Source: a virus. From it: a stretch of DNA of 64,000 bases. Where the stretch lies: IMG/VR virus record IMGVR_UViG_3300020442_002322, positions 24,808-88,807 of that record; one strand, given 5' to 3'. A model generated the notes under the pieces. The model was not told the origin of the DNA, ran no database searches, and saw only the letters and a program-made list of their open reading frames with translations. Positions 44,407 to 53,670 of the stretch are shown here, one piece after another. The stretch's first letter is position 1. Each line of letters begins with the position of its first letter. The position numbers and the translations under genes are program-made.

Positions 44407-46863
44407 ATGGCAGGTCCTGTAAAAGGTACAATTGGTAACGAAGAAGTGGTATTAAATGATGCCGCAACCGAAACTACACTCCTAAAATTATTGGCCGCAG
44501 TGCAAAAAGGTGGAACTGGCGGTGGTGGCGCAGGCGGAGGCGGCTCTAAAGAAGCTCAGAAAAACCTTATGGCTATGGCTCAGCAAACTGGTAAAACCAG
44601 CAAAGAGCTTGAAGAATTTGAAGAAGTTGTAGAAGAAACAGGCAATGCCCTTACAAGAGGCTTTGGTCATGTGTTCCAAGGTATGCAAAATGTTGCCCTT
44701 GAGTTTATGGGCGGCAGTACAAGATTAAGTGAATTTAGTTCCCATATTACAGGCGTAATTAGTAATATTCCAATTATCGGTGGTGCTTTAGGTGGCACCA
44801 TGCAATTACTTACAAGCGTTTTAGATAATGCTGTAGATAGTTTTAGAGAATTATCTAATGTAGGTGTTGATTTTGGTGGTGGACTAATGGAAAACAGACT
44901 GATGGCTTCACGTGCAGGAATAAGCATGGAAGCATTTAATCAGACAATAGCCGCCAATGCTCCTCAACTTGCATTACTAGGAGGCAATGCCGCAACTGGT
45001 GCTAGAATGTTTGCGAGAGTAAGTGGAGAAGTACAAAAGAATCAAGCTCAATTTAGTAGACTTGGTTTAACAATGGAAGAAACTGCTGAAATGACAGCAG
45101 ATTACATGAAAATTCAAACTAGATTGGGTAGAGCACAACGTATGAGTGATGCTCAAATGGCCGCAGGTGCAAGCAATCTTGTATTAGAATTAGACAAATT
45201 ATCTAAAATAACAGGTAAGCAACGAGATCAACTTGCCGCAGAGATGGAAGCAAACATGATGGACGAAAGAATGAAGTTGATCATGGGTAGCATTAGTGAA
45301 AGTGCTCAAATGAGTATCAATGGAATTACTACTATGCTTGAAGCTGAGAATCCTAAACTTGCAGAAGGATTTAAGGAAATGGTTGCTACAGGTGGTGTAC
45401 CACTGAGTGCATTTGGACAAGACATGTTGCGTGTTAATCCAAGACTCGGAGAAATGATAGAAGGTTTGAAAAACAACACAGTTACGCAAGAAGAGTATAT
45501 GGCTGAAGTAAGAAGGGCGGCAGAGACAGTTAACAATATGTCAGATGCAGAAAGAGCTAATATATCAACTTTGGCCGCAATGGGTGAAGAAATTGGCGGA
45601 GCATCTATTGCATTCGCAGGTATGGAAAATGCTGGACTAGGAGCGGCTGAAGCAATGGACGCACAGAAACAAGCCGCTGAAAACAGAGACAGAGAATTAT
45701 TAAACTTTGAAAGTAGCATTCAAAAATTAAAGAACGCTATTATGGATACACTTATTAATACAGGTGTATTTGATGCATTTCAAAGTGCTATTAGTTCATT
45801 ATTAGGAGACGGTACATCTGGAGGAGTTACAGGATTAACAAACGCAATCAAACCAATTGCAGATTGGTTCAAGAGCTTCTTCTCAGACTTAGCTGGAGCA
45901 GAAAATCCAATGGATGTTATTAAAACATATCTGTCAGACGGACTTAGTAAACTAGGTGATATGATTATGCCTATGATTACAAGTGCATTTAGCGGAATTG
46001 GAGGTGCAATACTTGGAGCTATATTTGGCGGTGGTGGAGATGATAAAAAAGCATCTCCTGGAGCCGAAGGCGGCGAAGGTGGCGAAGAAAAAACCGGAGG
46101 CATGTTCAGCGGTATTGGTGATTCACTGTTAGGCTTTGTAAAACTTATTGGTGTAGGTGGTGCAATTTATGTAGGCTTTAAAGTATTCCAAAAACTACTA
46201 GCAGGATTTGCAAGTCCGGCTGTAGCGGCAGGTACTCTAGTAATTACAGGACTACTAGTAGGTACAGGTGCCGCAATAAACTTAGCAGGTAAAGGTATTG
46301 ATGCCGCAGGCGAAGGCGTCAAGAAAATGGCAGACGGCTTAGATCAAATGAGCCAAATTAAAGATGCCGCAAAACTTAAAGACATTGCAGGCGCACTTGG
46401 CGAAATGGGAACAGCAATGCTGTCACTAGGTGCAGGTAATGTGCTTGATAGTATCACAAGTTTCTTTGGTGCAAGCTCTCCATTTGAAAAAATGGTTGAC
46501 GGTATTAACGAATTTACAGGAGTAGATCCTGCGGCTCTAGCAAGTATGACAAGTTCAGCAGGAGCATTAAGTGGACTTAAGAGCTTTGCAGATGAGATTG
46601 ACAGTGCAAATGTTGACAAATTTGCTGATTCAATTGAAAAATTAGCAGAGTCTATGGAAGATCTTAATGATGCATACAGCGAAAGTTCAGGATTTTTTGG
46701 TAGAAATGCACCTGGCAGTCAGGAAATACTACAAGCAATTCAGTCTGGAGCGGAAAGCGGCAACGCAGGAGTAAATAGTAGTATGGGTAGATTGGTTGAA
46801 TTAATGGTAGAAAATAACACATTAACCAAGAGAATATTAGAAGCTACAGGTGACGGTGTTTAA
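44407..46863 (+). CDS. Tail tape measure protein, gp29-like (818 aa)
   Basis: The protein begins MAGPVKGTIGNEEVVLND with a Gly-rich linker near residue 38. Long helical regions follow with hydrophobic Gly/Ala-rich segments (about 110-140, SNIPIIGGALGGTMQLL) and further ones at about 520-620 (FSGIGGAILGAIFGGGG, LVITGLLVGTGAAINL). These are typical of tape measure proteins, which set tail length and may cross the inner membrane at DNA entry. T4 gp29 has 590 residues, so this tail may be somewhat longer. It directly precedes the portal gene and lies opposite the gp26-like frameshift gene. Confidence 0.75.
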   Translation: MAGPVKGTIGNEEVVLNDAATETTLLKLLAAVQKGGTGGGGAGGGGSKEAQKNLMAMAQQTGKTSKELEEFEEVVEETGNALTRGFGHVFQGMQNVALEFMGGSTRLSEFSSHITGVISNIPIIGGALGGTMQLLTSVLDNAVDSFRELSNVGVDFGGGLMENRLMASRAGISMEAFNQTIAANAPQLALLGGNAATGARMFARVSGEVQKNQAQFSRLGLTMEETAEMTADYMKIQTRLGRAQRMSDAQMAAGASNLVLELDKLSKITGKQRDQLAAEMEANMMDERMKLIMGSISESAQMSINGITTMLEAENPKLAEGFKEMVATGGVPLSAFGQDMLRVNPRLGEMIEGLKNNTVTQEEYMAEVRRAAETVNNMSDAERANISTLAAMGEEIGGASIAFAGMENAGLGAAEAMDAQKQAAENRDRELLNFESSIQKLKNAIMDTLINTGVFDAFQSAISSLLGDGTSGGVTGLTNAIKPIADWFKSFFSDLAGAENPMDVIKTYLSDGLSKLGDMIMPMITSAFSGIGGAILGAIFGGGGDDKKASPGAEGGEGGEEKTGGMFSGIGDSLLGFVKLIGVGGAIYVGFKVFQKLLAGFASPAVAAGTLVITGLLVGTGAAINLAGKGIDAAGEGVKKMADGLDQMSQIKDAAKLKDIAGALGEMGTAMLSLGAGNVLDSITSFFGASSPFEKMVDGINEFTGVDPAALASMTSSAGALSGLKSFADEIDSANVDKFADSIEKLAESMEDLNDAYSESSGFFGRNAPGSQEILQAIQSGAESGNAGVNSSMGRLVELMVENNTLTKRILEATGDGV

Positions 46864-46875
46864 TAAGGAAAGATT

Positions 46876-48621
46876 ATGAGTTGGAAAAAATATTTTACAC
46901 CAGTGCCAACAGGCGATAATGTAGGAGGAAGTTTTAGTCCTCTAGGCGGGGGTCGTGGCGGTGGCTTGAACGCAGGACCTGCAAAAAGAAACTACAGTTC
47001 GTATCTTCCTGATGTATACGTAGGATCACCTAATCGTATTGAGCGTTATGGTCATTATAACACAATGGACCTTGATTCAGAAGTAAATGCGGCGCTTGAT
47101 ATCCTAGCAGAATTTTGTTCACAAAAGAACACACAAAACAAAACACCTTTCTTAATTGACTTCAAAAAGAAAGCAACAAACACAGAAGTTACTGTTCTAC
47201 AGCAGTATCTACAACAGTGGTGCAAACTACAAAAGTTTGAAACACGTATGTTTAAAATACTACGCAATACATTTAAGTATGGCGATCAATTTTTTATTCG
47301 TGATCCACAAACAAAAGAATTGTATCATGTAGATCCTGCAAACGTTACACGTATTATTGTAAACGAATCAGAAGGTAAAACTCCAGAACAATATGTTGTT
47401 AAAGATTTTAATTTAAATTTTAAAGATCTTGTAGCAACTACACCATTTGAAACAAATGGTAATGTTACAGGAGGAGGCGACGGATACATACAAGGCGGTG
47501 TGCGTGGAATGATCGGACAGTATCCAAAACAAAGCGGTAACCGTTTCCAAGAAGGCGAAGGCGAAGTTGCAGTTGATGCAAAAAATGTTTTACATCTTTC
47601 ATTAAGTGAAGGACTAGACAATAACTATCCATTTGGCAACTCATTATTAGAAACAATATTTAAAGTATACAAACAAAAAGAATTATTAGAAGATGCGATT
47701 ATTATCTATCGTGTCCAACGTGCGCCAGAGCGCAGAGTATTCTACGTTGATGTGGGCAACATGCCTTCACACCTTGCTATGCAATTTGTGGAGCGTGTAA
47801 AAACGGAAATACATCAAAGACGTATCCCATCGGCGACTGGTGGAGGCACAAATGTTATAGACAGCTCTTACAATCCACTGTCAATTAACGAAGATTACTT
47901 TTTCCCGCAAACTGCTGAAGGACGTGGTTCAAAAGTTGAAACATTACCAGGCGGTACTAACCTAGGAGAGATTGATGACCTTAGATACTTTACTAATAAG
48001 TTGGTACGCGGCTTACGTATCCCTTCTTCGTACTTGCCTACTGGAGCAGATGATAGTGCGGCACAATATAATGATGGACGTGTGGGGACAGCATATATTC
48101 AAGAACTACGTTTCAATACCTATTGTGAACGTTTGCAAAACTTACTAGCAGATGATCTTAACCAAGAATTTAAAAAGTATTTGTTGGAGAAAGGCATCAA
48201 CATTGATACAGCAATGTTTGACCTAAGATTCCAACCACCACAAAACTTTGCCGCATATAGACAAAGTGAAATTGATAATGCACGTATTCCAACGTTTACA
48301 CAAATGAGTGCTATACCTTATATTTCTAATCGTTTTGCAATGAAACGTTACTTAGGACTAAGTGAAGAAGAGCTTGCTGAGAACGAAAGATTGTGGCGTG
48401 AAGAAAATGATGAAAATATCAAACCACCACCAACAGATGCATCAGGCGAAATGCGTGGAGCAGGAGTTAGTGGTGCAGGTATTGATGCAGATATGGCCGG
48501 TATGGAAGACGAGACCGGCGAAGGTGAAGCGCCAGTTGACGGTGGAACAACTGACGCAGTAGATACAGCAACAGGAGGTGATGCAGGGGCGGCAGGCGCA
48601 AACACAGACGTCACTGTATAA
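46876..48621 (+). CDS. 20: gp20, portal vertex protein (581 aa)
   Basis: Typical T4-type portal blocks are YLPDVYVGSPNRIERYGHYN, MDLDSEVNAALDILAEF, LRNTFKYGDQFFIRDP, YRVQRAPERRVFYVDVGNMP, a FTNKLVRGLRIPSSYLPTG stretch and YNDGRVGTAYIQELRF. The portal dodecamer starts prohead assembly and is the DNA channel for packaging and ejection. The C-terminal ~80 residues are acidic and Gly/Ala/Thr-rich. Size is near T4 gp20 (524 residues). The RBS AAGGAAAG lies 13 bp after the tape measure stop. The stop codon is part of a late promoter box. Confidence 0.95.
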   Translation: MSWKKYFTPVPTGDNVGGSFSPLGGGRGGGLNAGPAKRNYSSYLPDVYVGSPNRIERYGHYNTMDLDSEVNAALDILAEFCSQKNTQNKTPFLIDFKKKATNTEVTVLQQYLQQWCKLQKFETRMFKILRNTFKYGDQFFIRDPQTKELYHVDPANVTRIIVNESEGKTPEQYVVKDFNLNFKDLVATTPFETNGNVTGGGDGYIQGGVRGMIGQYPKQSGNRFQEGEGEVAVDAKNVLHLSLSEGLDNNYPFGNSLLETIFKVYKQKELLEDAIIIYRVQRAPERRVFYVDVGNMPSHLAMQFVERVKTEIHQRRIPSATGGGTNVIDSSYNPLSINEDYFFPQTAEGRGSKVETLPGGTNLGEIDDLRYFTNKLVRGLRIPSSYLPTGADDSAAQYNDGRVGTAYIQELRFNTYCERLQNLLADDLNQEFKKYLLEKGINIDTAMFDLRFQPPQNFAAYRQSEIDNARIPTFTQMSAIPYISNRFAMKRYLGLSEEELAENERLWREENDENIKPPPTDASGEMRGAGVSGAGIDADMAGMEDETGEGEAPVDGGTTDAVDTATGGDAGAAGANTDVTV

Positions 48622-48624
48622 ATA
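48617..48624 (+). promoter_or_regulatory. Perfect late promoter box TATAAATA over the gp20 stop
   Basis: The octamer TATAAATA contains the gp20 stop codon. The expected start point is at or just past the ATG at 48629. The promoter would therefore give either a leaderless message for that small gene or a transcript for the genes after it. Confidence 0.6.
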
Positions 48625-48628
48625 CAAT

Positions 48629-48877
48629 ATGATCTTACGTGAACTATTTTATTTTAACAAAGAAACATTAGAACCTGAAGAAGATAAATCCTACGATGCA
48701 TCTTCAGACCAAACACCTCTTGATTTCAACGACTCACGTAAAACACGTCTTACGCTTCGTCAGATTAACAAAGCAAGATTAGCATCAGAACTACATACTG
48801 AAGAACAAGAAAAGGAACTTTTCTTTATTAGGCAGATGTACGGTATTGCGGCTAATGCGGAATCTGCCGGAGTATGA
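48629..48877 (+). CDS. Small prohead-region protein (82 aa)
   Basis: The start ATG at 48629 (MILRELFYFNKETLEPEEDK) is 8 bp after the portal stop. The protein is charged and helical, ending IRQMYGIAANAESAGV. T4 has the small prohead core proteins gp67 and gp68 between genes 20 and 21, and a small protein in this place is common in marine T4-like phages. Equivalence to gp68 is possible from position but sequence similarity is not evident by eye. There is no clear Shine-Dalgarno sequence before the ATG. Confidence 0.6.
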   Translation: MILRELFYFNKETLEPEEDKSYDASSDQTPLDFNDSRKTRLTLRQINKARLASELHTEEQEKELFFIRQMYGIAANAESAGV

Positions 48878-48880
48878 TAA

Positions 48881-49480
48881 TTGAACATAGCATTTGTAAT
48901 TGGAAACGGCACTAGTCGTACAGGTATTGATCTCAAACATTTAAAAAAATTCGGCAGAATTTATGCCTGTAATGCAGTTTACAGAGAATTCCATCCAGAC
49001 TATCTTGTAGCAGTAGACACTAAAATGGTCAACGAAATAGCAAAAAACGGCTATCATCGTATTGGAGAAGTATGGACAAACTATAATAAACAATACGAAA
49101 AGTACAACGGATTAAATTATTTTGAACCTAGCAAAGGTTGGAGTAGTGGGCCAACTGCTTTGCATTTAGCTAGTGAACACAGAAATAACACAATTTACAT
49201 ACTAGGATTTGACTATAGAGGTATAGGTGCTGATAATAAACGTGTCAATAATATTTTTAGTGGCACACCAAATTACAAAAGAGAAAACGATAATGCAACT
49301 TATTTTGGCAATTGGTTGCGTCAAACAACTAATGTTATCCAGAAAAATCCAGAAAAAAGATATATAAGAGTAGTAGGGGACAAAAAGGGATTTGTACCAG
49401 AGCCTTTAGAAAAATTTGGTAATTTATCCCATATATCTAAGGGAGATTTTCTAAAATCTTTCAATTTAGCCCTCACATAG
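48881..49480 (+). CDS. Rossmann-like protein of unknown function inserted in head cluster (199 aa)
   Basis: The start is TTG at 48881 with CCGGAG 8 nt upstream. It begins MNIAFVIGNGTSRTGIDLKH, a strand-loop-helix with G-x-G-T-S-R typical of a nucleotide-binding Rossmann fold. It continues with IYACNAVYREFHPDYLVAVD, then GWSSGPTALHLASEH and IYILGFDYRG. These features resemble the DUF115/glycosyltransferase-like group, but I do not recognise the substrate. It interrupts the portal-core-protease order of T4. It is followed by a 9-bp hairpin, which may end the transcript. It could modify a capsid component or be an unrelated insertion; no function is assigned. Confidence 0.6.
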   Translation: MNIAFVIGNGTSRTGIDLKHLKKFGRIYACNAVYREFHPDYLVAVDTKMVNEIAKNGYHRIGEVWTNYNKQYEKYNGLNYFEPSKGWSSGPTALHLASEHRNNTIYILGFDYRGIGADNKRVNNIFSGTPNYKRENDNATYFGNWLRQTTNVIQKNPEKRYIRVVGDKKGFVPEPLEKFGNLSHISKGDFLKSFNLALT

Positions 49481-49501
49481 CCAAAAACTACCAGTTTTTG
49501 G
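49481..49501 (+). terminator. Hairpin with weak U-tract
   Basis: Perfect 9-bp stem CCAAAAACT/AGTTTTTGG with an ACC loop, right after the stop of the preceding gene and followed by TGTATTTTCC. The U-tract is interrupted, so termination may be partial; the arms are A/T-rich and could also act as an mRNA end stabiliser. Confidence 0.5.
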
Positions 49502-49530
49502 TGTATTTTCCAGTATAATATTACATTATT

Positions 49531-49538
49531 ACTAAATA
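49531..49538 (+). promoter_or_regulatory. Weak late-like box ACTAAATA
   Basis: ACTAAATA (six of eight matches to TATAAATA) lies 53 bp upstream of the acidic prohead gene. A TATAAT-like hexamer is present at 49514-49519 but no -35 fits it. Confidence 0.35.
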
Positions 49539-49590
49539 ATAATGACAGCCTTACCATAGGTATAACAATTTATTTTACAAGGAGTATAAA

Positions 49591-50634
49591 ATGGCAGATC
49601 AAAACAAGTTCGAGGATATGCTCGAAAAACTTGTCAACGAAGATCGTGCTGGTGCAGAAGAATTGTTCCACGAGATTGTAGTTGAAAAATCAAGAGAAAT
49701 TTATGAAAACCTACTAGAAAATGATCTAGAGGAAGAGTCTAAGGACGAAGAAACAACTGAAGCAAAAGATGAAGAAGTTGATGAAGCATCTAAAGACGAA
49801 GAAACAACTGAAGCAACTGACGAAGAAGTTGATGAGTCATCTAAAGACGAAGAAGTAGATGAAGCAAAAGACGAGGAAGTTGACGAAGCATCAAAAGATG
49901 AAGAAGCAAAAGAAGGTTTTGACCTAGACGAGTTTGAAGTAGAACCTGTAGAAGCAGACAAAGGTGATGATTTCATCGATGACGTAATGGACGGCGGCGA
50001 CGAAGAAGGCGGCGACGACATGGGCGGTGATGACGAAGCACCAGCAGATGCAGAAGAAATGGAAGACCGTTTAGTTGATCTAGAACAAGAACTAGACAAG
50101 TTACGTTCTGAGTTTGAAGCAGAAATGGGTGACGGCGACGATAAAGGCGACGACATGGACATGGACGCTGGCGACGAAGAAGGTGAAGACGATGCAGAAG
50201 AAGAAAGCATCGACACACTTGGCATGGAAGCAACTGACGAAGAAGCAACAGAAGCAACAGACGAAGAAGTTGATGAAACAACTGATGAAGAAGTTGACGA
50301 AAGCAAAAAGTCAGAAGCAGAACAAATGCGCGAATATGTTGAAAAAGTAACTGCAACAATGGGCGACAACGGTGCAAACACTAAGTCACCAGTAGCAGGT
50401 AAAAACGACATGGGCGGTGATGCAAGCAACCTAGTAAAAGGTGGCGAAGCAGACTCAAAAGGTACAGCAGGTGGCTTAGCAGGTAATTCTCCAAAAGAGG
50501 AAAACATGGGCAACATTAATGTACCAGGTGGTAAAGCCGCAAAGAGCATGAAGAATATGCCAAAAGGCCATGGCGCTGAGAAAAAAGGCGCAGGCGAAAC
50601 TGCTGACAATAAAAAGTCAACAATTGGCTCTTAA
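49591..50634 (+). CDS. Acidic prohead core protein, expanded gp67-like (347 aa)
   Basis: The N-terminal ~45 residues (MADQNKFEDMLEKLVNED, then AEELFHEIVVEKSREIYENL) form helices like the start of T4 gp67, which is also followed by a run of acidic residues. Residues ~48-120 are tandem imperfect repeats of the kind KDEETTEA-x-DEEVDEAS. Further Asp/Gly/Glu-rich blocks flank a short coiled coil (EEMEDRLVDLEQELDKLRSE, about 150-180). The C-terminus is Gly/Lys-rich. T4 gp67 has only 80 residues. A large acidic core protein could counter charge in the prohead before cleavage by gp21. It has a strong AAGGAG site. Confidence 0.65.
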   Translation: MADQNKFEDMLEKLVNEDRAGAEELFHEIVVEKSREIYENLLENDLEEESKDEETTEAKDEEVDEASKDEETTEATDEEVDESSKDEEVDEAKDEEVDEASKDEEAKEGFDLDEFEVEPVEADKGDDFIDDVMDGGDEEGGDDMGGDDEAPADAEEMEDRLVDLEQELDKLRSEFEAEMGDGDDKGDDMDMDAGDEEGEDDAEEESIDTLGMEATDEEATEATDEEVDETTDEEVDESKKSEAEQMREYVEKVTATMGDNGANTKSPVAGKNDMGGDASNLVKGGEADSKGTAGGLAGNSPKEENMGNINVPGGKAAKSMKNMPKGHGAEKKGAGETADNKKSTIGS

Positions 50635-50658
50635 TTGTTAGTGAATTAGGAAGTAGTG

Positions 50659-51285
50659 ATGAATCTACTAAGTGAGAACTTGACATTTGACCAAGCTAAA
50701 ATGGTCGTTGAATCTACCGATAACGCTACCGGTGGTAAAGATTTACACCTTAAAGGTATCTTTATCCAAGGCGGAGTACGCAATGCAAACCAGCGTGTAT
50801 ATCCTGTAGAAGAAATTGGTAGGGCTGTCAAAACTCTCAATGATCAAATCAGTACTGGCTACTCAGTTCTTGGCGAAGTTGATCATCCTGAAGGCCTAAA
50901 TATTAACCTAGACCGTGTTTCACACATGATTACAAATATGTGGATGGAAGACGCAAATGGTTATGGGAAACTAAAAATTTTACCAACCCCGATGGGACAA
51001 TTAGTAAAAACAATGCTTGAAAGCGGAGTTAAACTAGGCGTCTCATCCAGAGGGTCAGGTGAAGTCACAGAGTCCGGCGATGTATCGGGCTTTGAAATTA
51101 TTACGGTAGACGTTGTAGCGCAACCAAGTGCGCCAGGCGCCTACCCTACACCAATTTACGAACATTTGATGAATGCTCGTGGTGGCTACAAGGCATACGA
51201 ACTAGCACAGGCAACAAGACACGATGATAAGGCACAAAAGTATCTAAAAGAGTCGTTGATTAATATAATCAACAAACTCCAGTAA
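50659..51285 (+). CDS. 21: gp21, prohead core protease (208 aa)
   Basis: The ATG at 50659 has AGGAAG 5 nt upstream; a GTG one codon earlier is less well placed. The catalytic His is in LGEVDHPEGL (H76), and the nucleophilic Ser is in LGVSSRGSGEV (S129 or S130), the arrangement of herpesvirus-assemblin-type serine proteases. The enzyme matures the prohead by cutting scaffold and capsid proteins at L/I-x-E steps. Size agrees with T4 gp21 (212 residues). It is followed after 14 bp by the scaffold gene. Confidence 0.95.
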   Translation: MNLLSENLTFDQAKMVVESTDNATGGKDLHLKGIFIQGGVRNANQRVYPVEEIGRAVKTLNDQISTGYSVLGEVDHPEGLNINLDRVSHMITNMWMEDANGYGKLKILPTPMGQLVKTMLESGVKLGVSSRGSGEVTESGDVSGFEIITVDVVAQPSAPGAYPTPIYEHLMNARGGYKAYELAQATRHDDKAQKYLKESLINIINKLQ

Positions 51286-51299
51286 ATTAGGAGAACGTT

Positions 51300-52391
51300 A
51301 TGATAGATGCACTGAAAACACTCTTTGAAAACGATGTAGTTTCTGAAGAAGTGCGTCAACAAATTGAAGAGGCTTGGGAAGCAAAAGTTCGCGAAAACAA
51401 AATGCAGGCAACTGCTGAGTTACGTGAAGAGTTCGCTAAGAAGTACGAGCATGATAAGTCAACTATGGTTGAAGCTATCGATAAAATGCTTGACGAAAAA
51501 CTTGGCGAAGAAATTGCTGAATTCGCAGAAGATCGTAAGTCACTGGCTGAGGCTAGAGCAAAGTATGCAGTAGCAATGCGTGAAAACGCAGACCTAATGA
51601 AATCATTTGTTTTTGAAACACTTGGCAAAGAGATTAAAGAGCTTCACGAAGATCAAAAAGCAATGTCTGAAAACTTCGGAAAGCTAGAAGAATTTGTTGT
51701 TGAAGCACTGACGAAAGAAATCGCAGAGTTTTACGAAGACAAAAAAGATTTGGCAGAAACTAAAGTACGTTTAGTGCGTGAAGCTAAGTCACACCTTGCT
51801 AAAGTTAAGAAAAACTTTATCGAGAAGAGTGCAAAATTAGTATCGGAATCTGTTAGCAAGAATCTTAATAAAGAGATTACTGCACTTAAAGACGATATTG
51901 AGACTGCACGTCAAAACGACTTCGGTCGCAAGCTGTTTGAAAGTTTTGCATCTGAGTACGCTAACAGCTACTTAAATGAGAAATCAGAAACAGCGAAACT
52001 TCTAAAAGTTGTTGATCTAAAAGATAAACAAGTAAAAGAAGCTCAAGACGCCGTAGAGGCTGTTAAAGCTGAGGTAACTGCAAAAGATGCAGAAATCAAA
52101 AGCATTAACGAAGCGGCTGAAAGACAAACTAAATTGAACTCATTGATTGAGCCATTAAGCAAAGATCAGAGAGAGATTATGACAGACTTACTGGAATCAG
52201 TTCAAACTGCTAAGTTAGACAAGGCGTTTGATAAGTATCTTCCGGCAGTAATTGACGGTAAGGGTCCAGCAAAGCAGAAGGCAACACTAACAGAGGCAAA
52301 AGAAATAACAGGCAATAGAACACAAACTAACGTTAGTAGCAAAGCAGACGAAAATGTAGTTGACATTCGTCGTCTTGCTGGATTGAATTAA
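51300..52391 (+). CDS. 22: gp22, prohead scaffold protein (363 aa)
   Basis: Almost the entire protein is alpha-helical coiled coil rich in Glu, Lys and Ala, with repeated blocks of the kind LGEEIAEFAEDRKSLAEARA / ALTKEIAEFYEDKKDLAETK that indicate internal duplication of a ~45-residue unit. The N-terminus (MIDALKTLFENDVVSEEVRQ) and C-terminus (ENVVDIRRLAGLN) match scaffold proteins of marine T4-like phages. It forms the internal core on which gp23 assembles and is degraded by gp21. Gene order 21-22-23 is exactly that of T4. Confidence 0.92.
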   Translation: MIDALKTLFENDVVSEEVRQQIEEAWEAKVRENKMQATAELREEFAKKYEHDKSTMVEAIDKMLDEKLGEEIAEFAEDRKSLAEARAKYAVAMRENADLMKSFVFETLGKEIKELHEDQKAMSENFGKLEEFVVEALTKEIAEFYEDKKDLAETKVRLVREAKSHLAKVKKNFIEKSAKLVSESVSKNLNKEITALKDDIETARQNDFGRKLFESFASEYANSYLNEKSETAKLLKVVDLKDKQVKEAQDAVEAVKAEVTAKDAEIKSINEAAERQTKLNSLIEPLSKDQREIMTDLLESVQTAKLDKAFDKYLPAVIDGKGPAKQKATLTEAKEITGNRTQTNVSSKADENVVDIRRLAGLN

Positions 52392-52401
52392 GGAGATAAT
52401 T

Positions 52402-53577
52402 ATGTCAGAACTACTAGAAAGTCGCTGGCAGGAAACCAAAGGCGCACTTCTTGAAGGCCTAAATGGCAACAAGAAAGCTGTTATGTCTGCAACGCTTGAG
52501 AACACTCGCAAGCATTTGATGGAGACAGCTACAGCTGGTGCAACTTCTGCCGGTAATGTCGCAACACTTAATCGTGTTATCCTACCCGTTATCAGACGTG
52601 TAATGCCAACAGTTATTGCAAATGAACTAGTTGGTGTACAGCCTATGACAGGTCCAGTGGGTCAAATCCACACATTGAGAGTACGCTACTCAGACACAGC
52701 AGGCACAGGCGCAAGCGGTGCTGTAGCTGGTGAGGAAGCACTTTCACCATTTAAAATTGCGCAAGCATATTCAGGTGATACAACAAATGCAACAGCAGAT
52801 GCTACTGCATCACTTGAAGGTTCAGCTGGTAATCAACTAAGCATCCAAATCTTAAAGCAAACTGTTGAAGCTAAATCAAGAAAGCTATCAGCACGTTGGA
52901 CTTTTGAGGCGGCACAAGATGCTCAGTCACAGCATGGAATTGATGTTGAAGCTGAAATTATGGCGGCTTTAGCGCAAGAAATTACTGCTGAAATTGACCA
53001 AGAGATCCTAGCATCTCTACGTACACTTTCAGGTACAGCAGTTGAAACATACGACCAAGCGGCGGTATCAGGTACTGCAACTTTCGTTGGTGACGAACAT
53101 GCGGCTTTAGCTGTTCAAATCAACAGAGCGGCTAACTTGATTGCTCAGCGTACACGTCGTGGTGCAGGTAACTATGCAGTTGTTAGCCCATTTGCGTTAA
53201 CAATTCTACAATCTGCAACAACTTCAGCGTTCGCAAGAACAACTGAAGGTGCATTTGAAGCACCAACAAACACTAAGTTTGTAGGTACTCTAAACAATGC
53301 AATGCGTGTATATGTTGACACATACGCAGGTGACGGTACAGCAGTACTAGTTGGTTACAAAGGTTCAAGCGAATCAGATGCACCAGCATTCTACTGCCCA
53401 TACATTCCACTAATGTCAAGTGGTGTTGTAATGGATCCATCAACATTCGAACCAGTTGTGAGCTTCATGACTAGATACGGATACGTGGAACTAAGCAATA
53501 CAGCTTCGTCATTAGGTAATGCGGCTGATTACCTAGCAAACGTTGCGATTACAAACGGTAACGTAAGCTTCAGCTAA
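52402..53577 (+). CDS. 23: gp23, major capsid protein (391 aa)
   Basis: The HK97-fold T4-type capsid protein has the conserved stretch ILPVIRRVMPTVIANELVGV, then QPMTGPVGQIHTLRVRYSD, and later SARWTFEAAQDAQSQHGID and FYCPYIPLMSSGVVMDPSTF. Residues ~1-45 before ATAGATSAGN are probably the propeptide removed by gp21 (LMETATAG resembles a cleavage context). At 391 residues it is shorter than T4 gp23 (521) because the insertion domain is absent, as in other small-capsid marine relatives. AAGGAG lies just upstream, and a strong terminator follows. Confidence 0.96.
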   Translation: MSELLESRWQETKGALLEGLNGNKKAVMSATLENTRKHLMETATAGATSAGNVATLNRVILPVIRRVMPTVIANELVGVQPMTGPVGQIHTLRVRYSDTAGTGASGAVAGEEALSPFKIAQAYSGDTTNATADATASLEGSAGNQLSIQILKQTVEAKSRKLSARWTFEAAQDAQSQHGIDVEAEIMAALAQEITAEIDQEILASLRTLSGTAVETYDQAAVSGTATFVGDEHAALAVQINRAANLIAQRTRRGAGNYAVVSPFALTILQSATTSAFARTTEGAFEAPTNTKFVGTLNNAMRVYVDTYAGDGTAVLVGYKGSSESDAPAFYCPYIPLMSSGVVMDPSTFEPVVSFMTRYGYVELSNTASSLGNAADYLANVAITNGNVSFS

Positions 53578-53595
53578 TATTTTTTAGCAAAATTT

Positions 53596-53624
53596 AAAAT
53601 AGGCCCTACGGGGCCTATTTTTTT
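53596..53624 (+). terminator. Strong Rho-independent terminator after gp23
   Basis: Perfect 11-bp stem AAAATAGGCCC/GGGCCTATTTT with loop TACG and a run of seven T (53618-53624). It closes the head operon before the accessory island. Confidence 0.92.
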
Positions 53625-53639
53625 GACTAAATTTTCTTC

Positions 53640-53670
53640 TTGACTTTCTCTCTCAAATAATATATAAATA
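53640..53670 (+). promoter_or_regulatory. Combined sigma70-like and late promoter of speD
   Basis: TTGACT (53640-53645), 17-bp spacer, TATAAA (53663-53668); the -10 hexamer is also the first six bases of a perfect late box TATAAATA (53663-53670). Either polymerase form could start near 53676, only about 5 nt before the ATG at 53681. Confidence 0.65.

Noticed and set aside
49591-49920. CRISPR-like repeats
   Set aside because: The repeated DNA is in-frame acidic peptide repeat within a gene, with no constant spacer length.
49701-50609. 302-codon minus-strand frame, Ser-rich
   Set aside because: It is the antisense of the acidic repeat gene; GAA/GAC codons read backwards give Ser/Phe, with no start signal.
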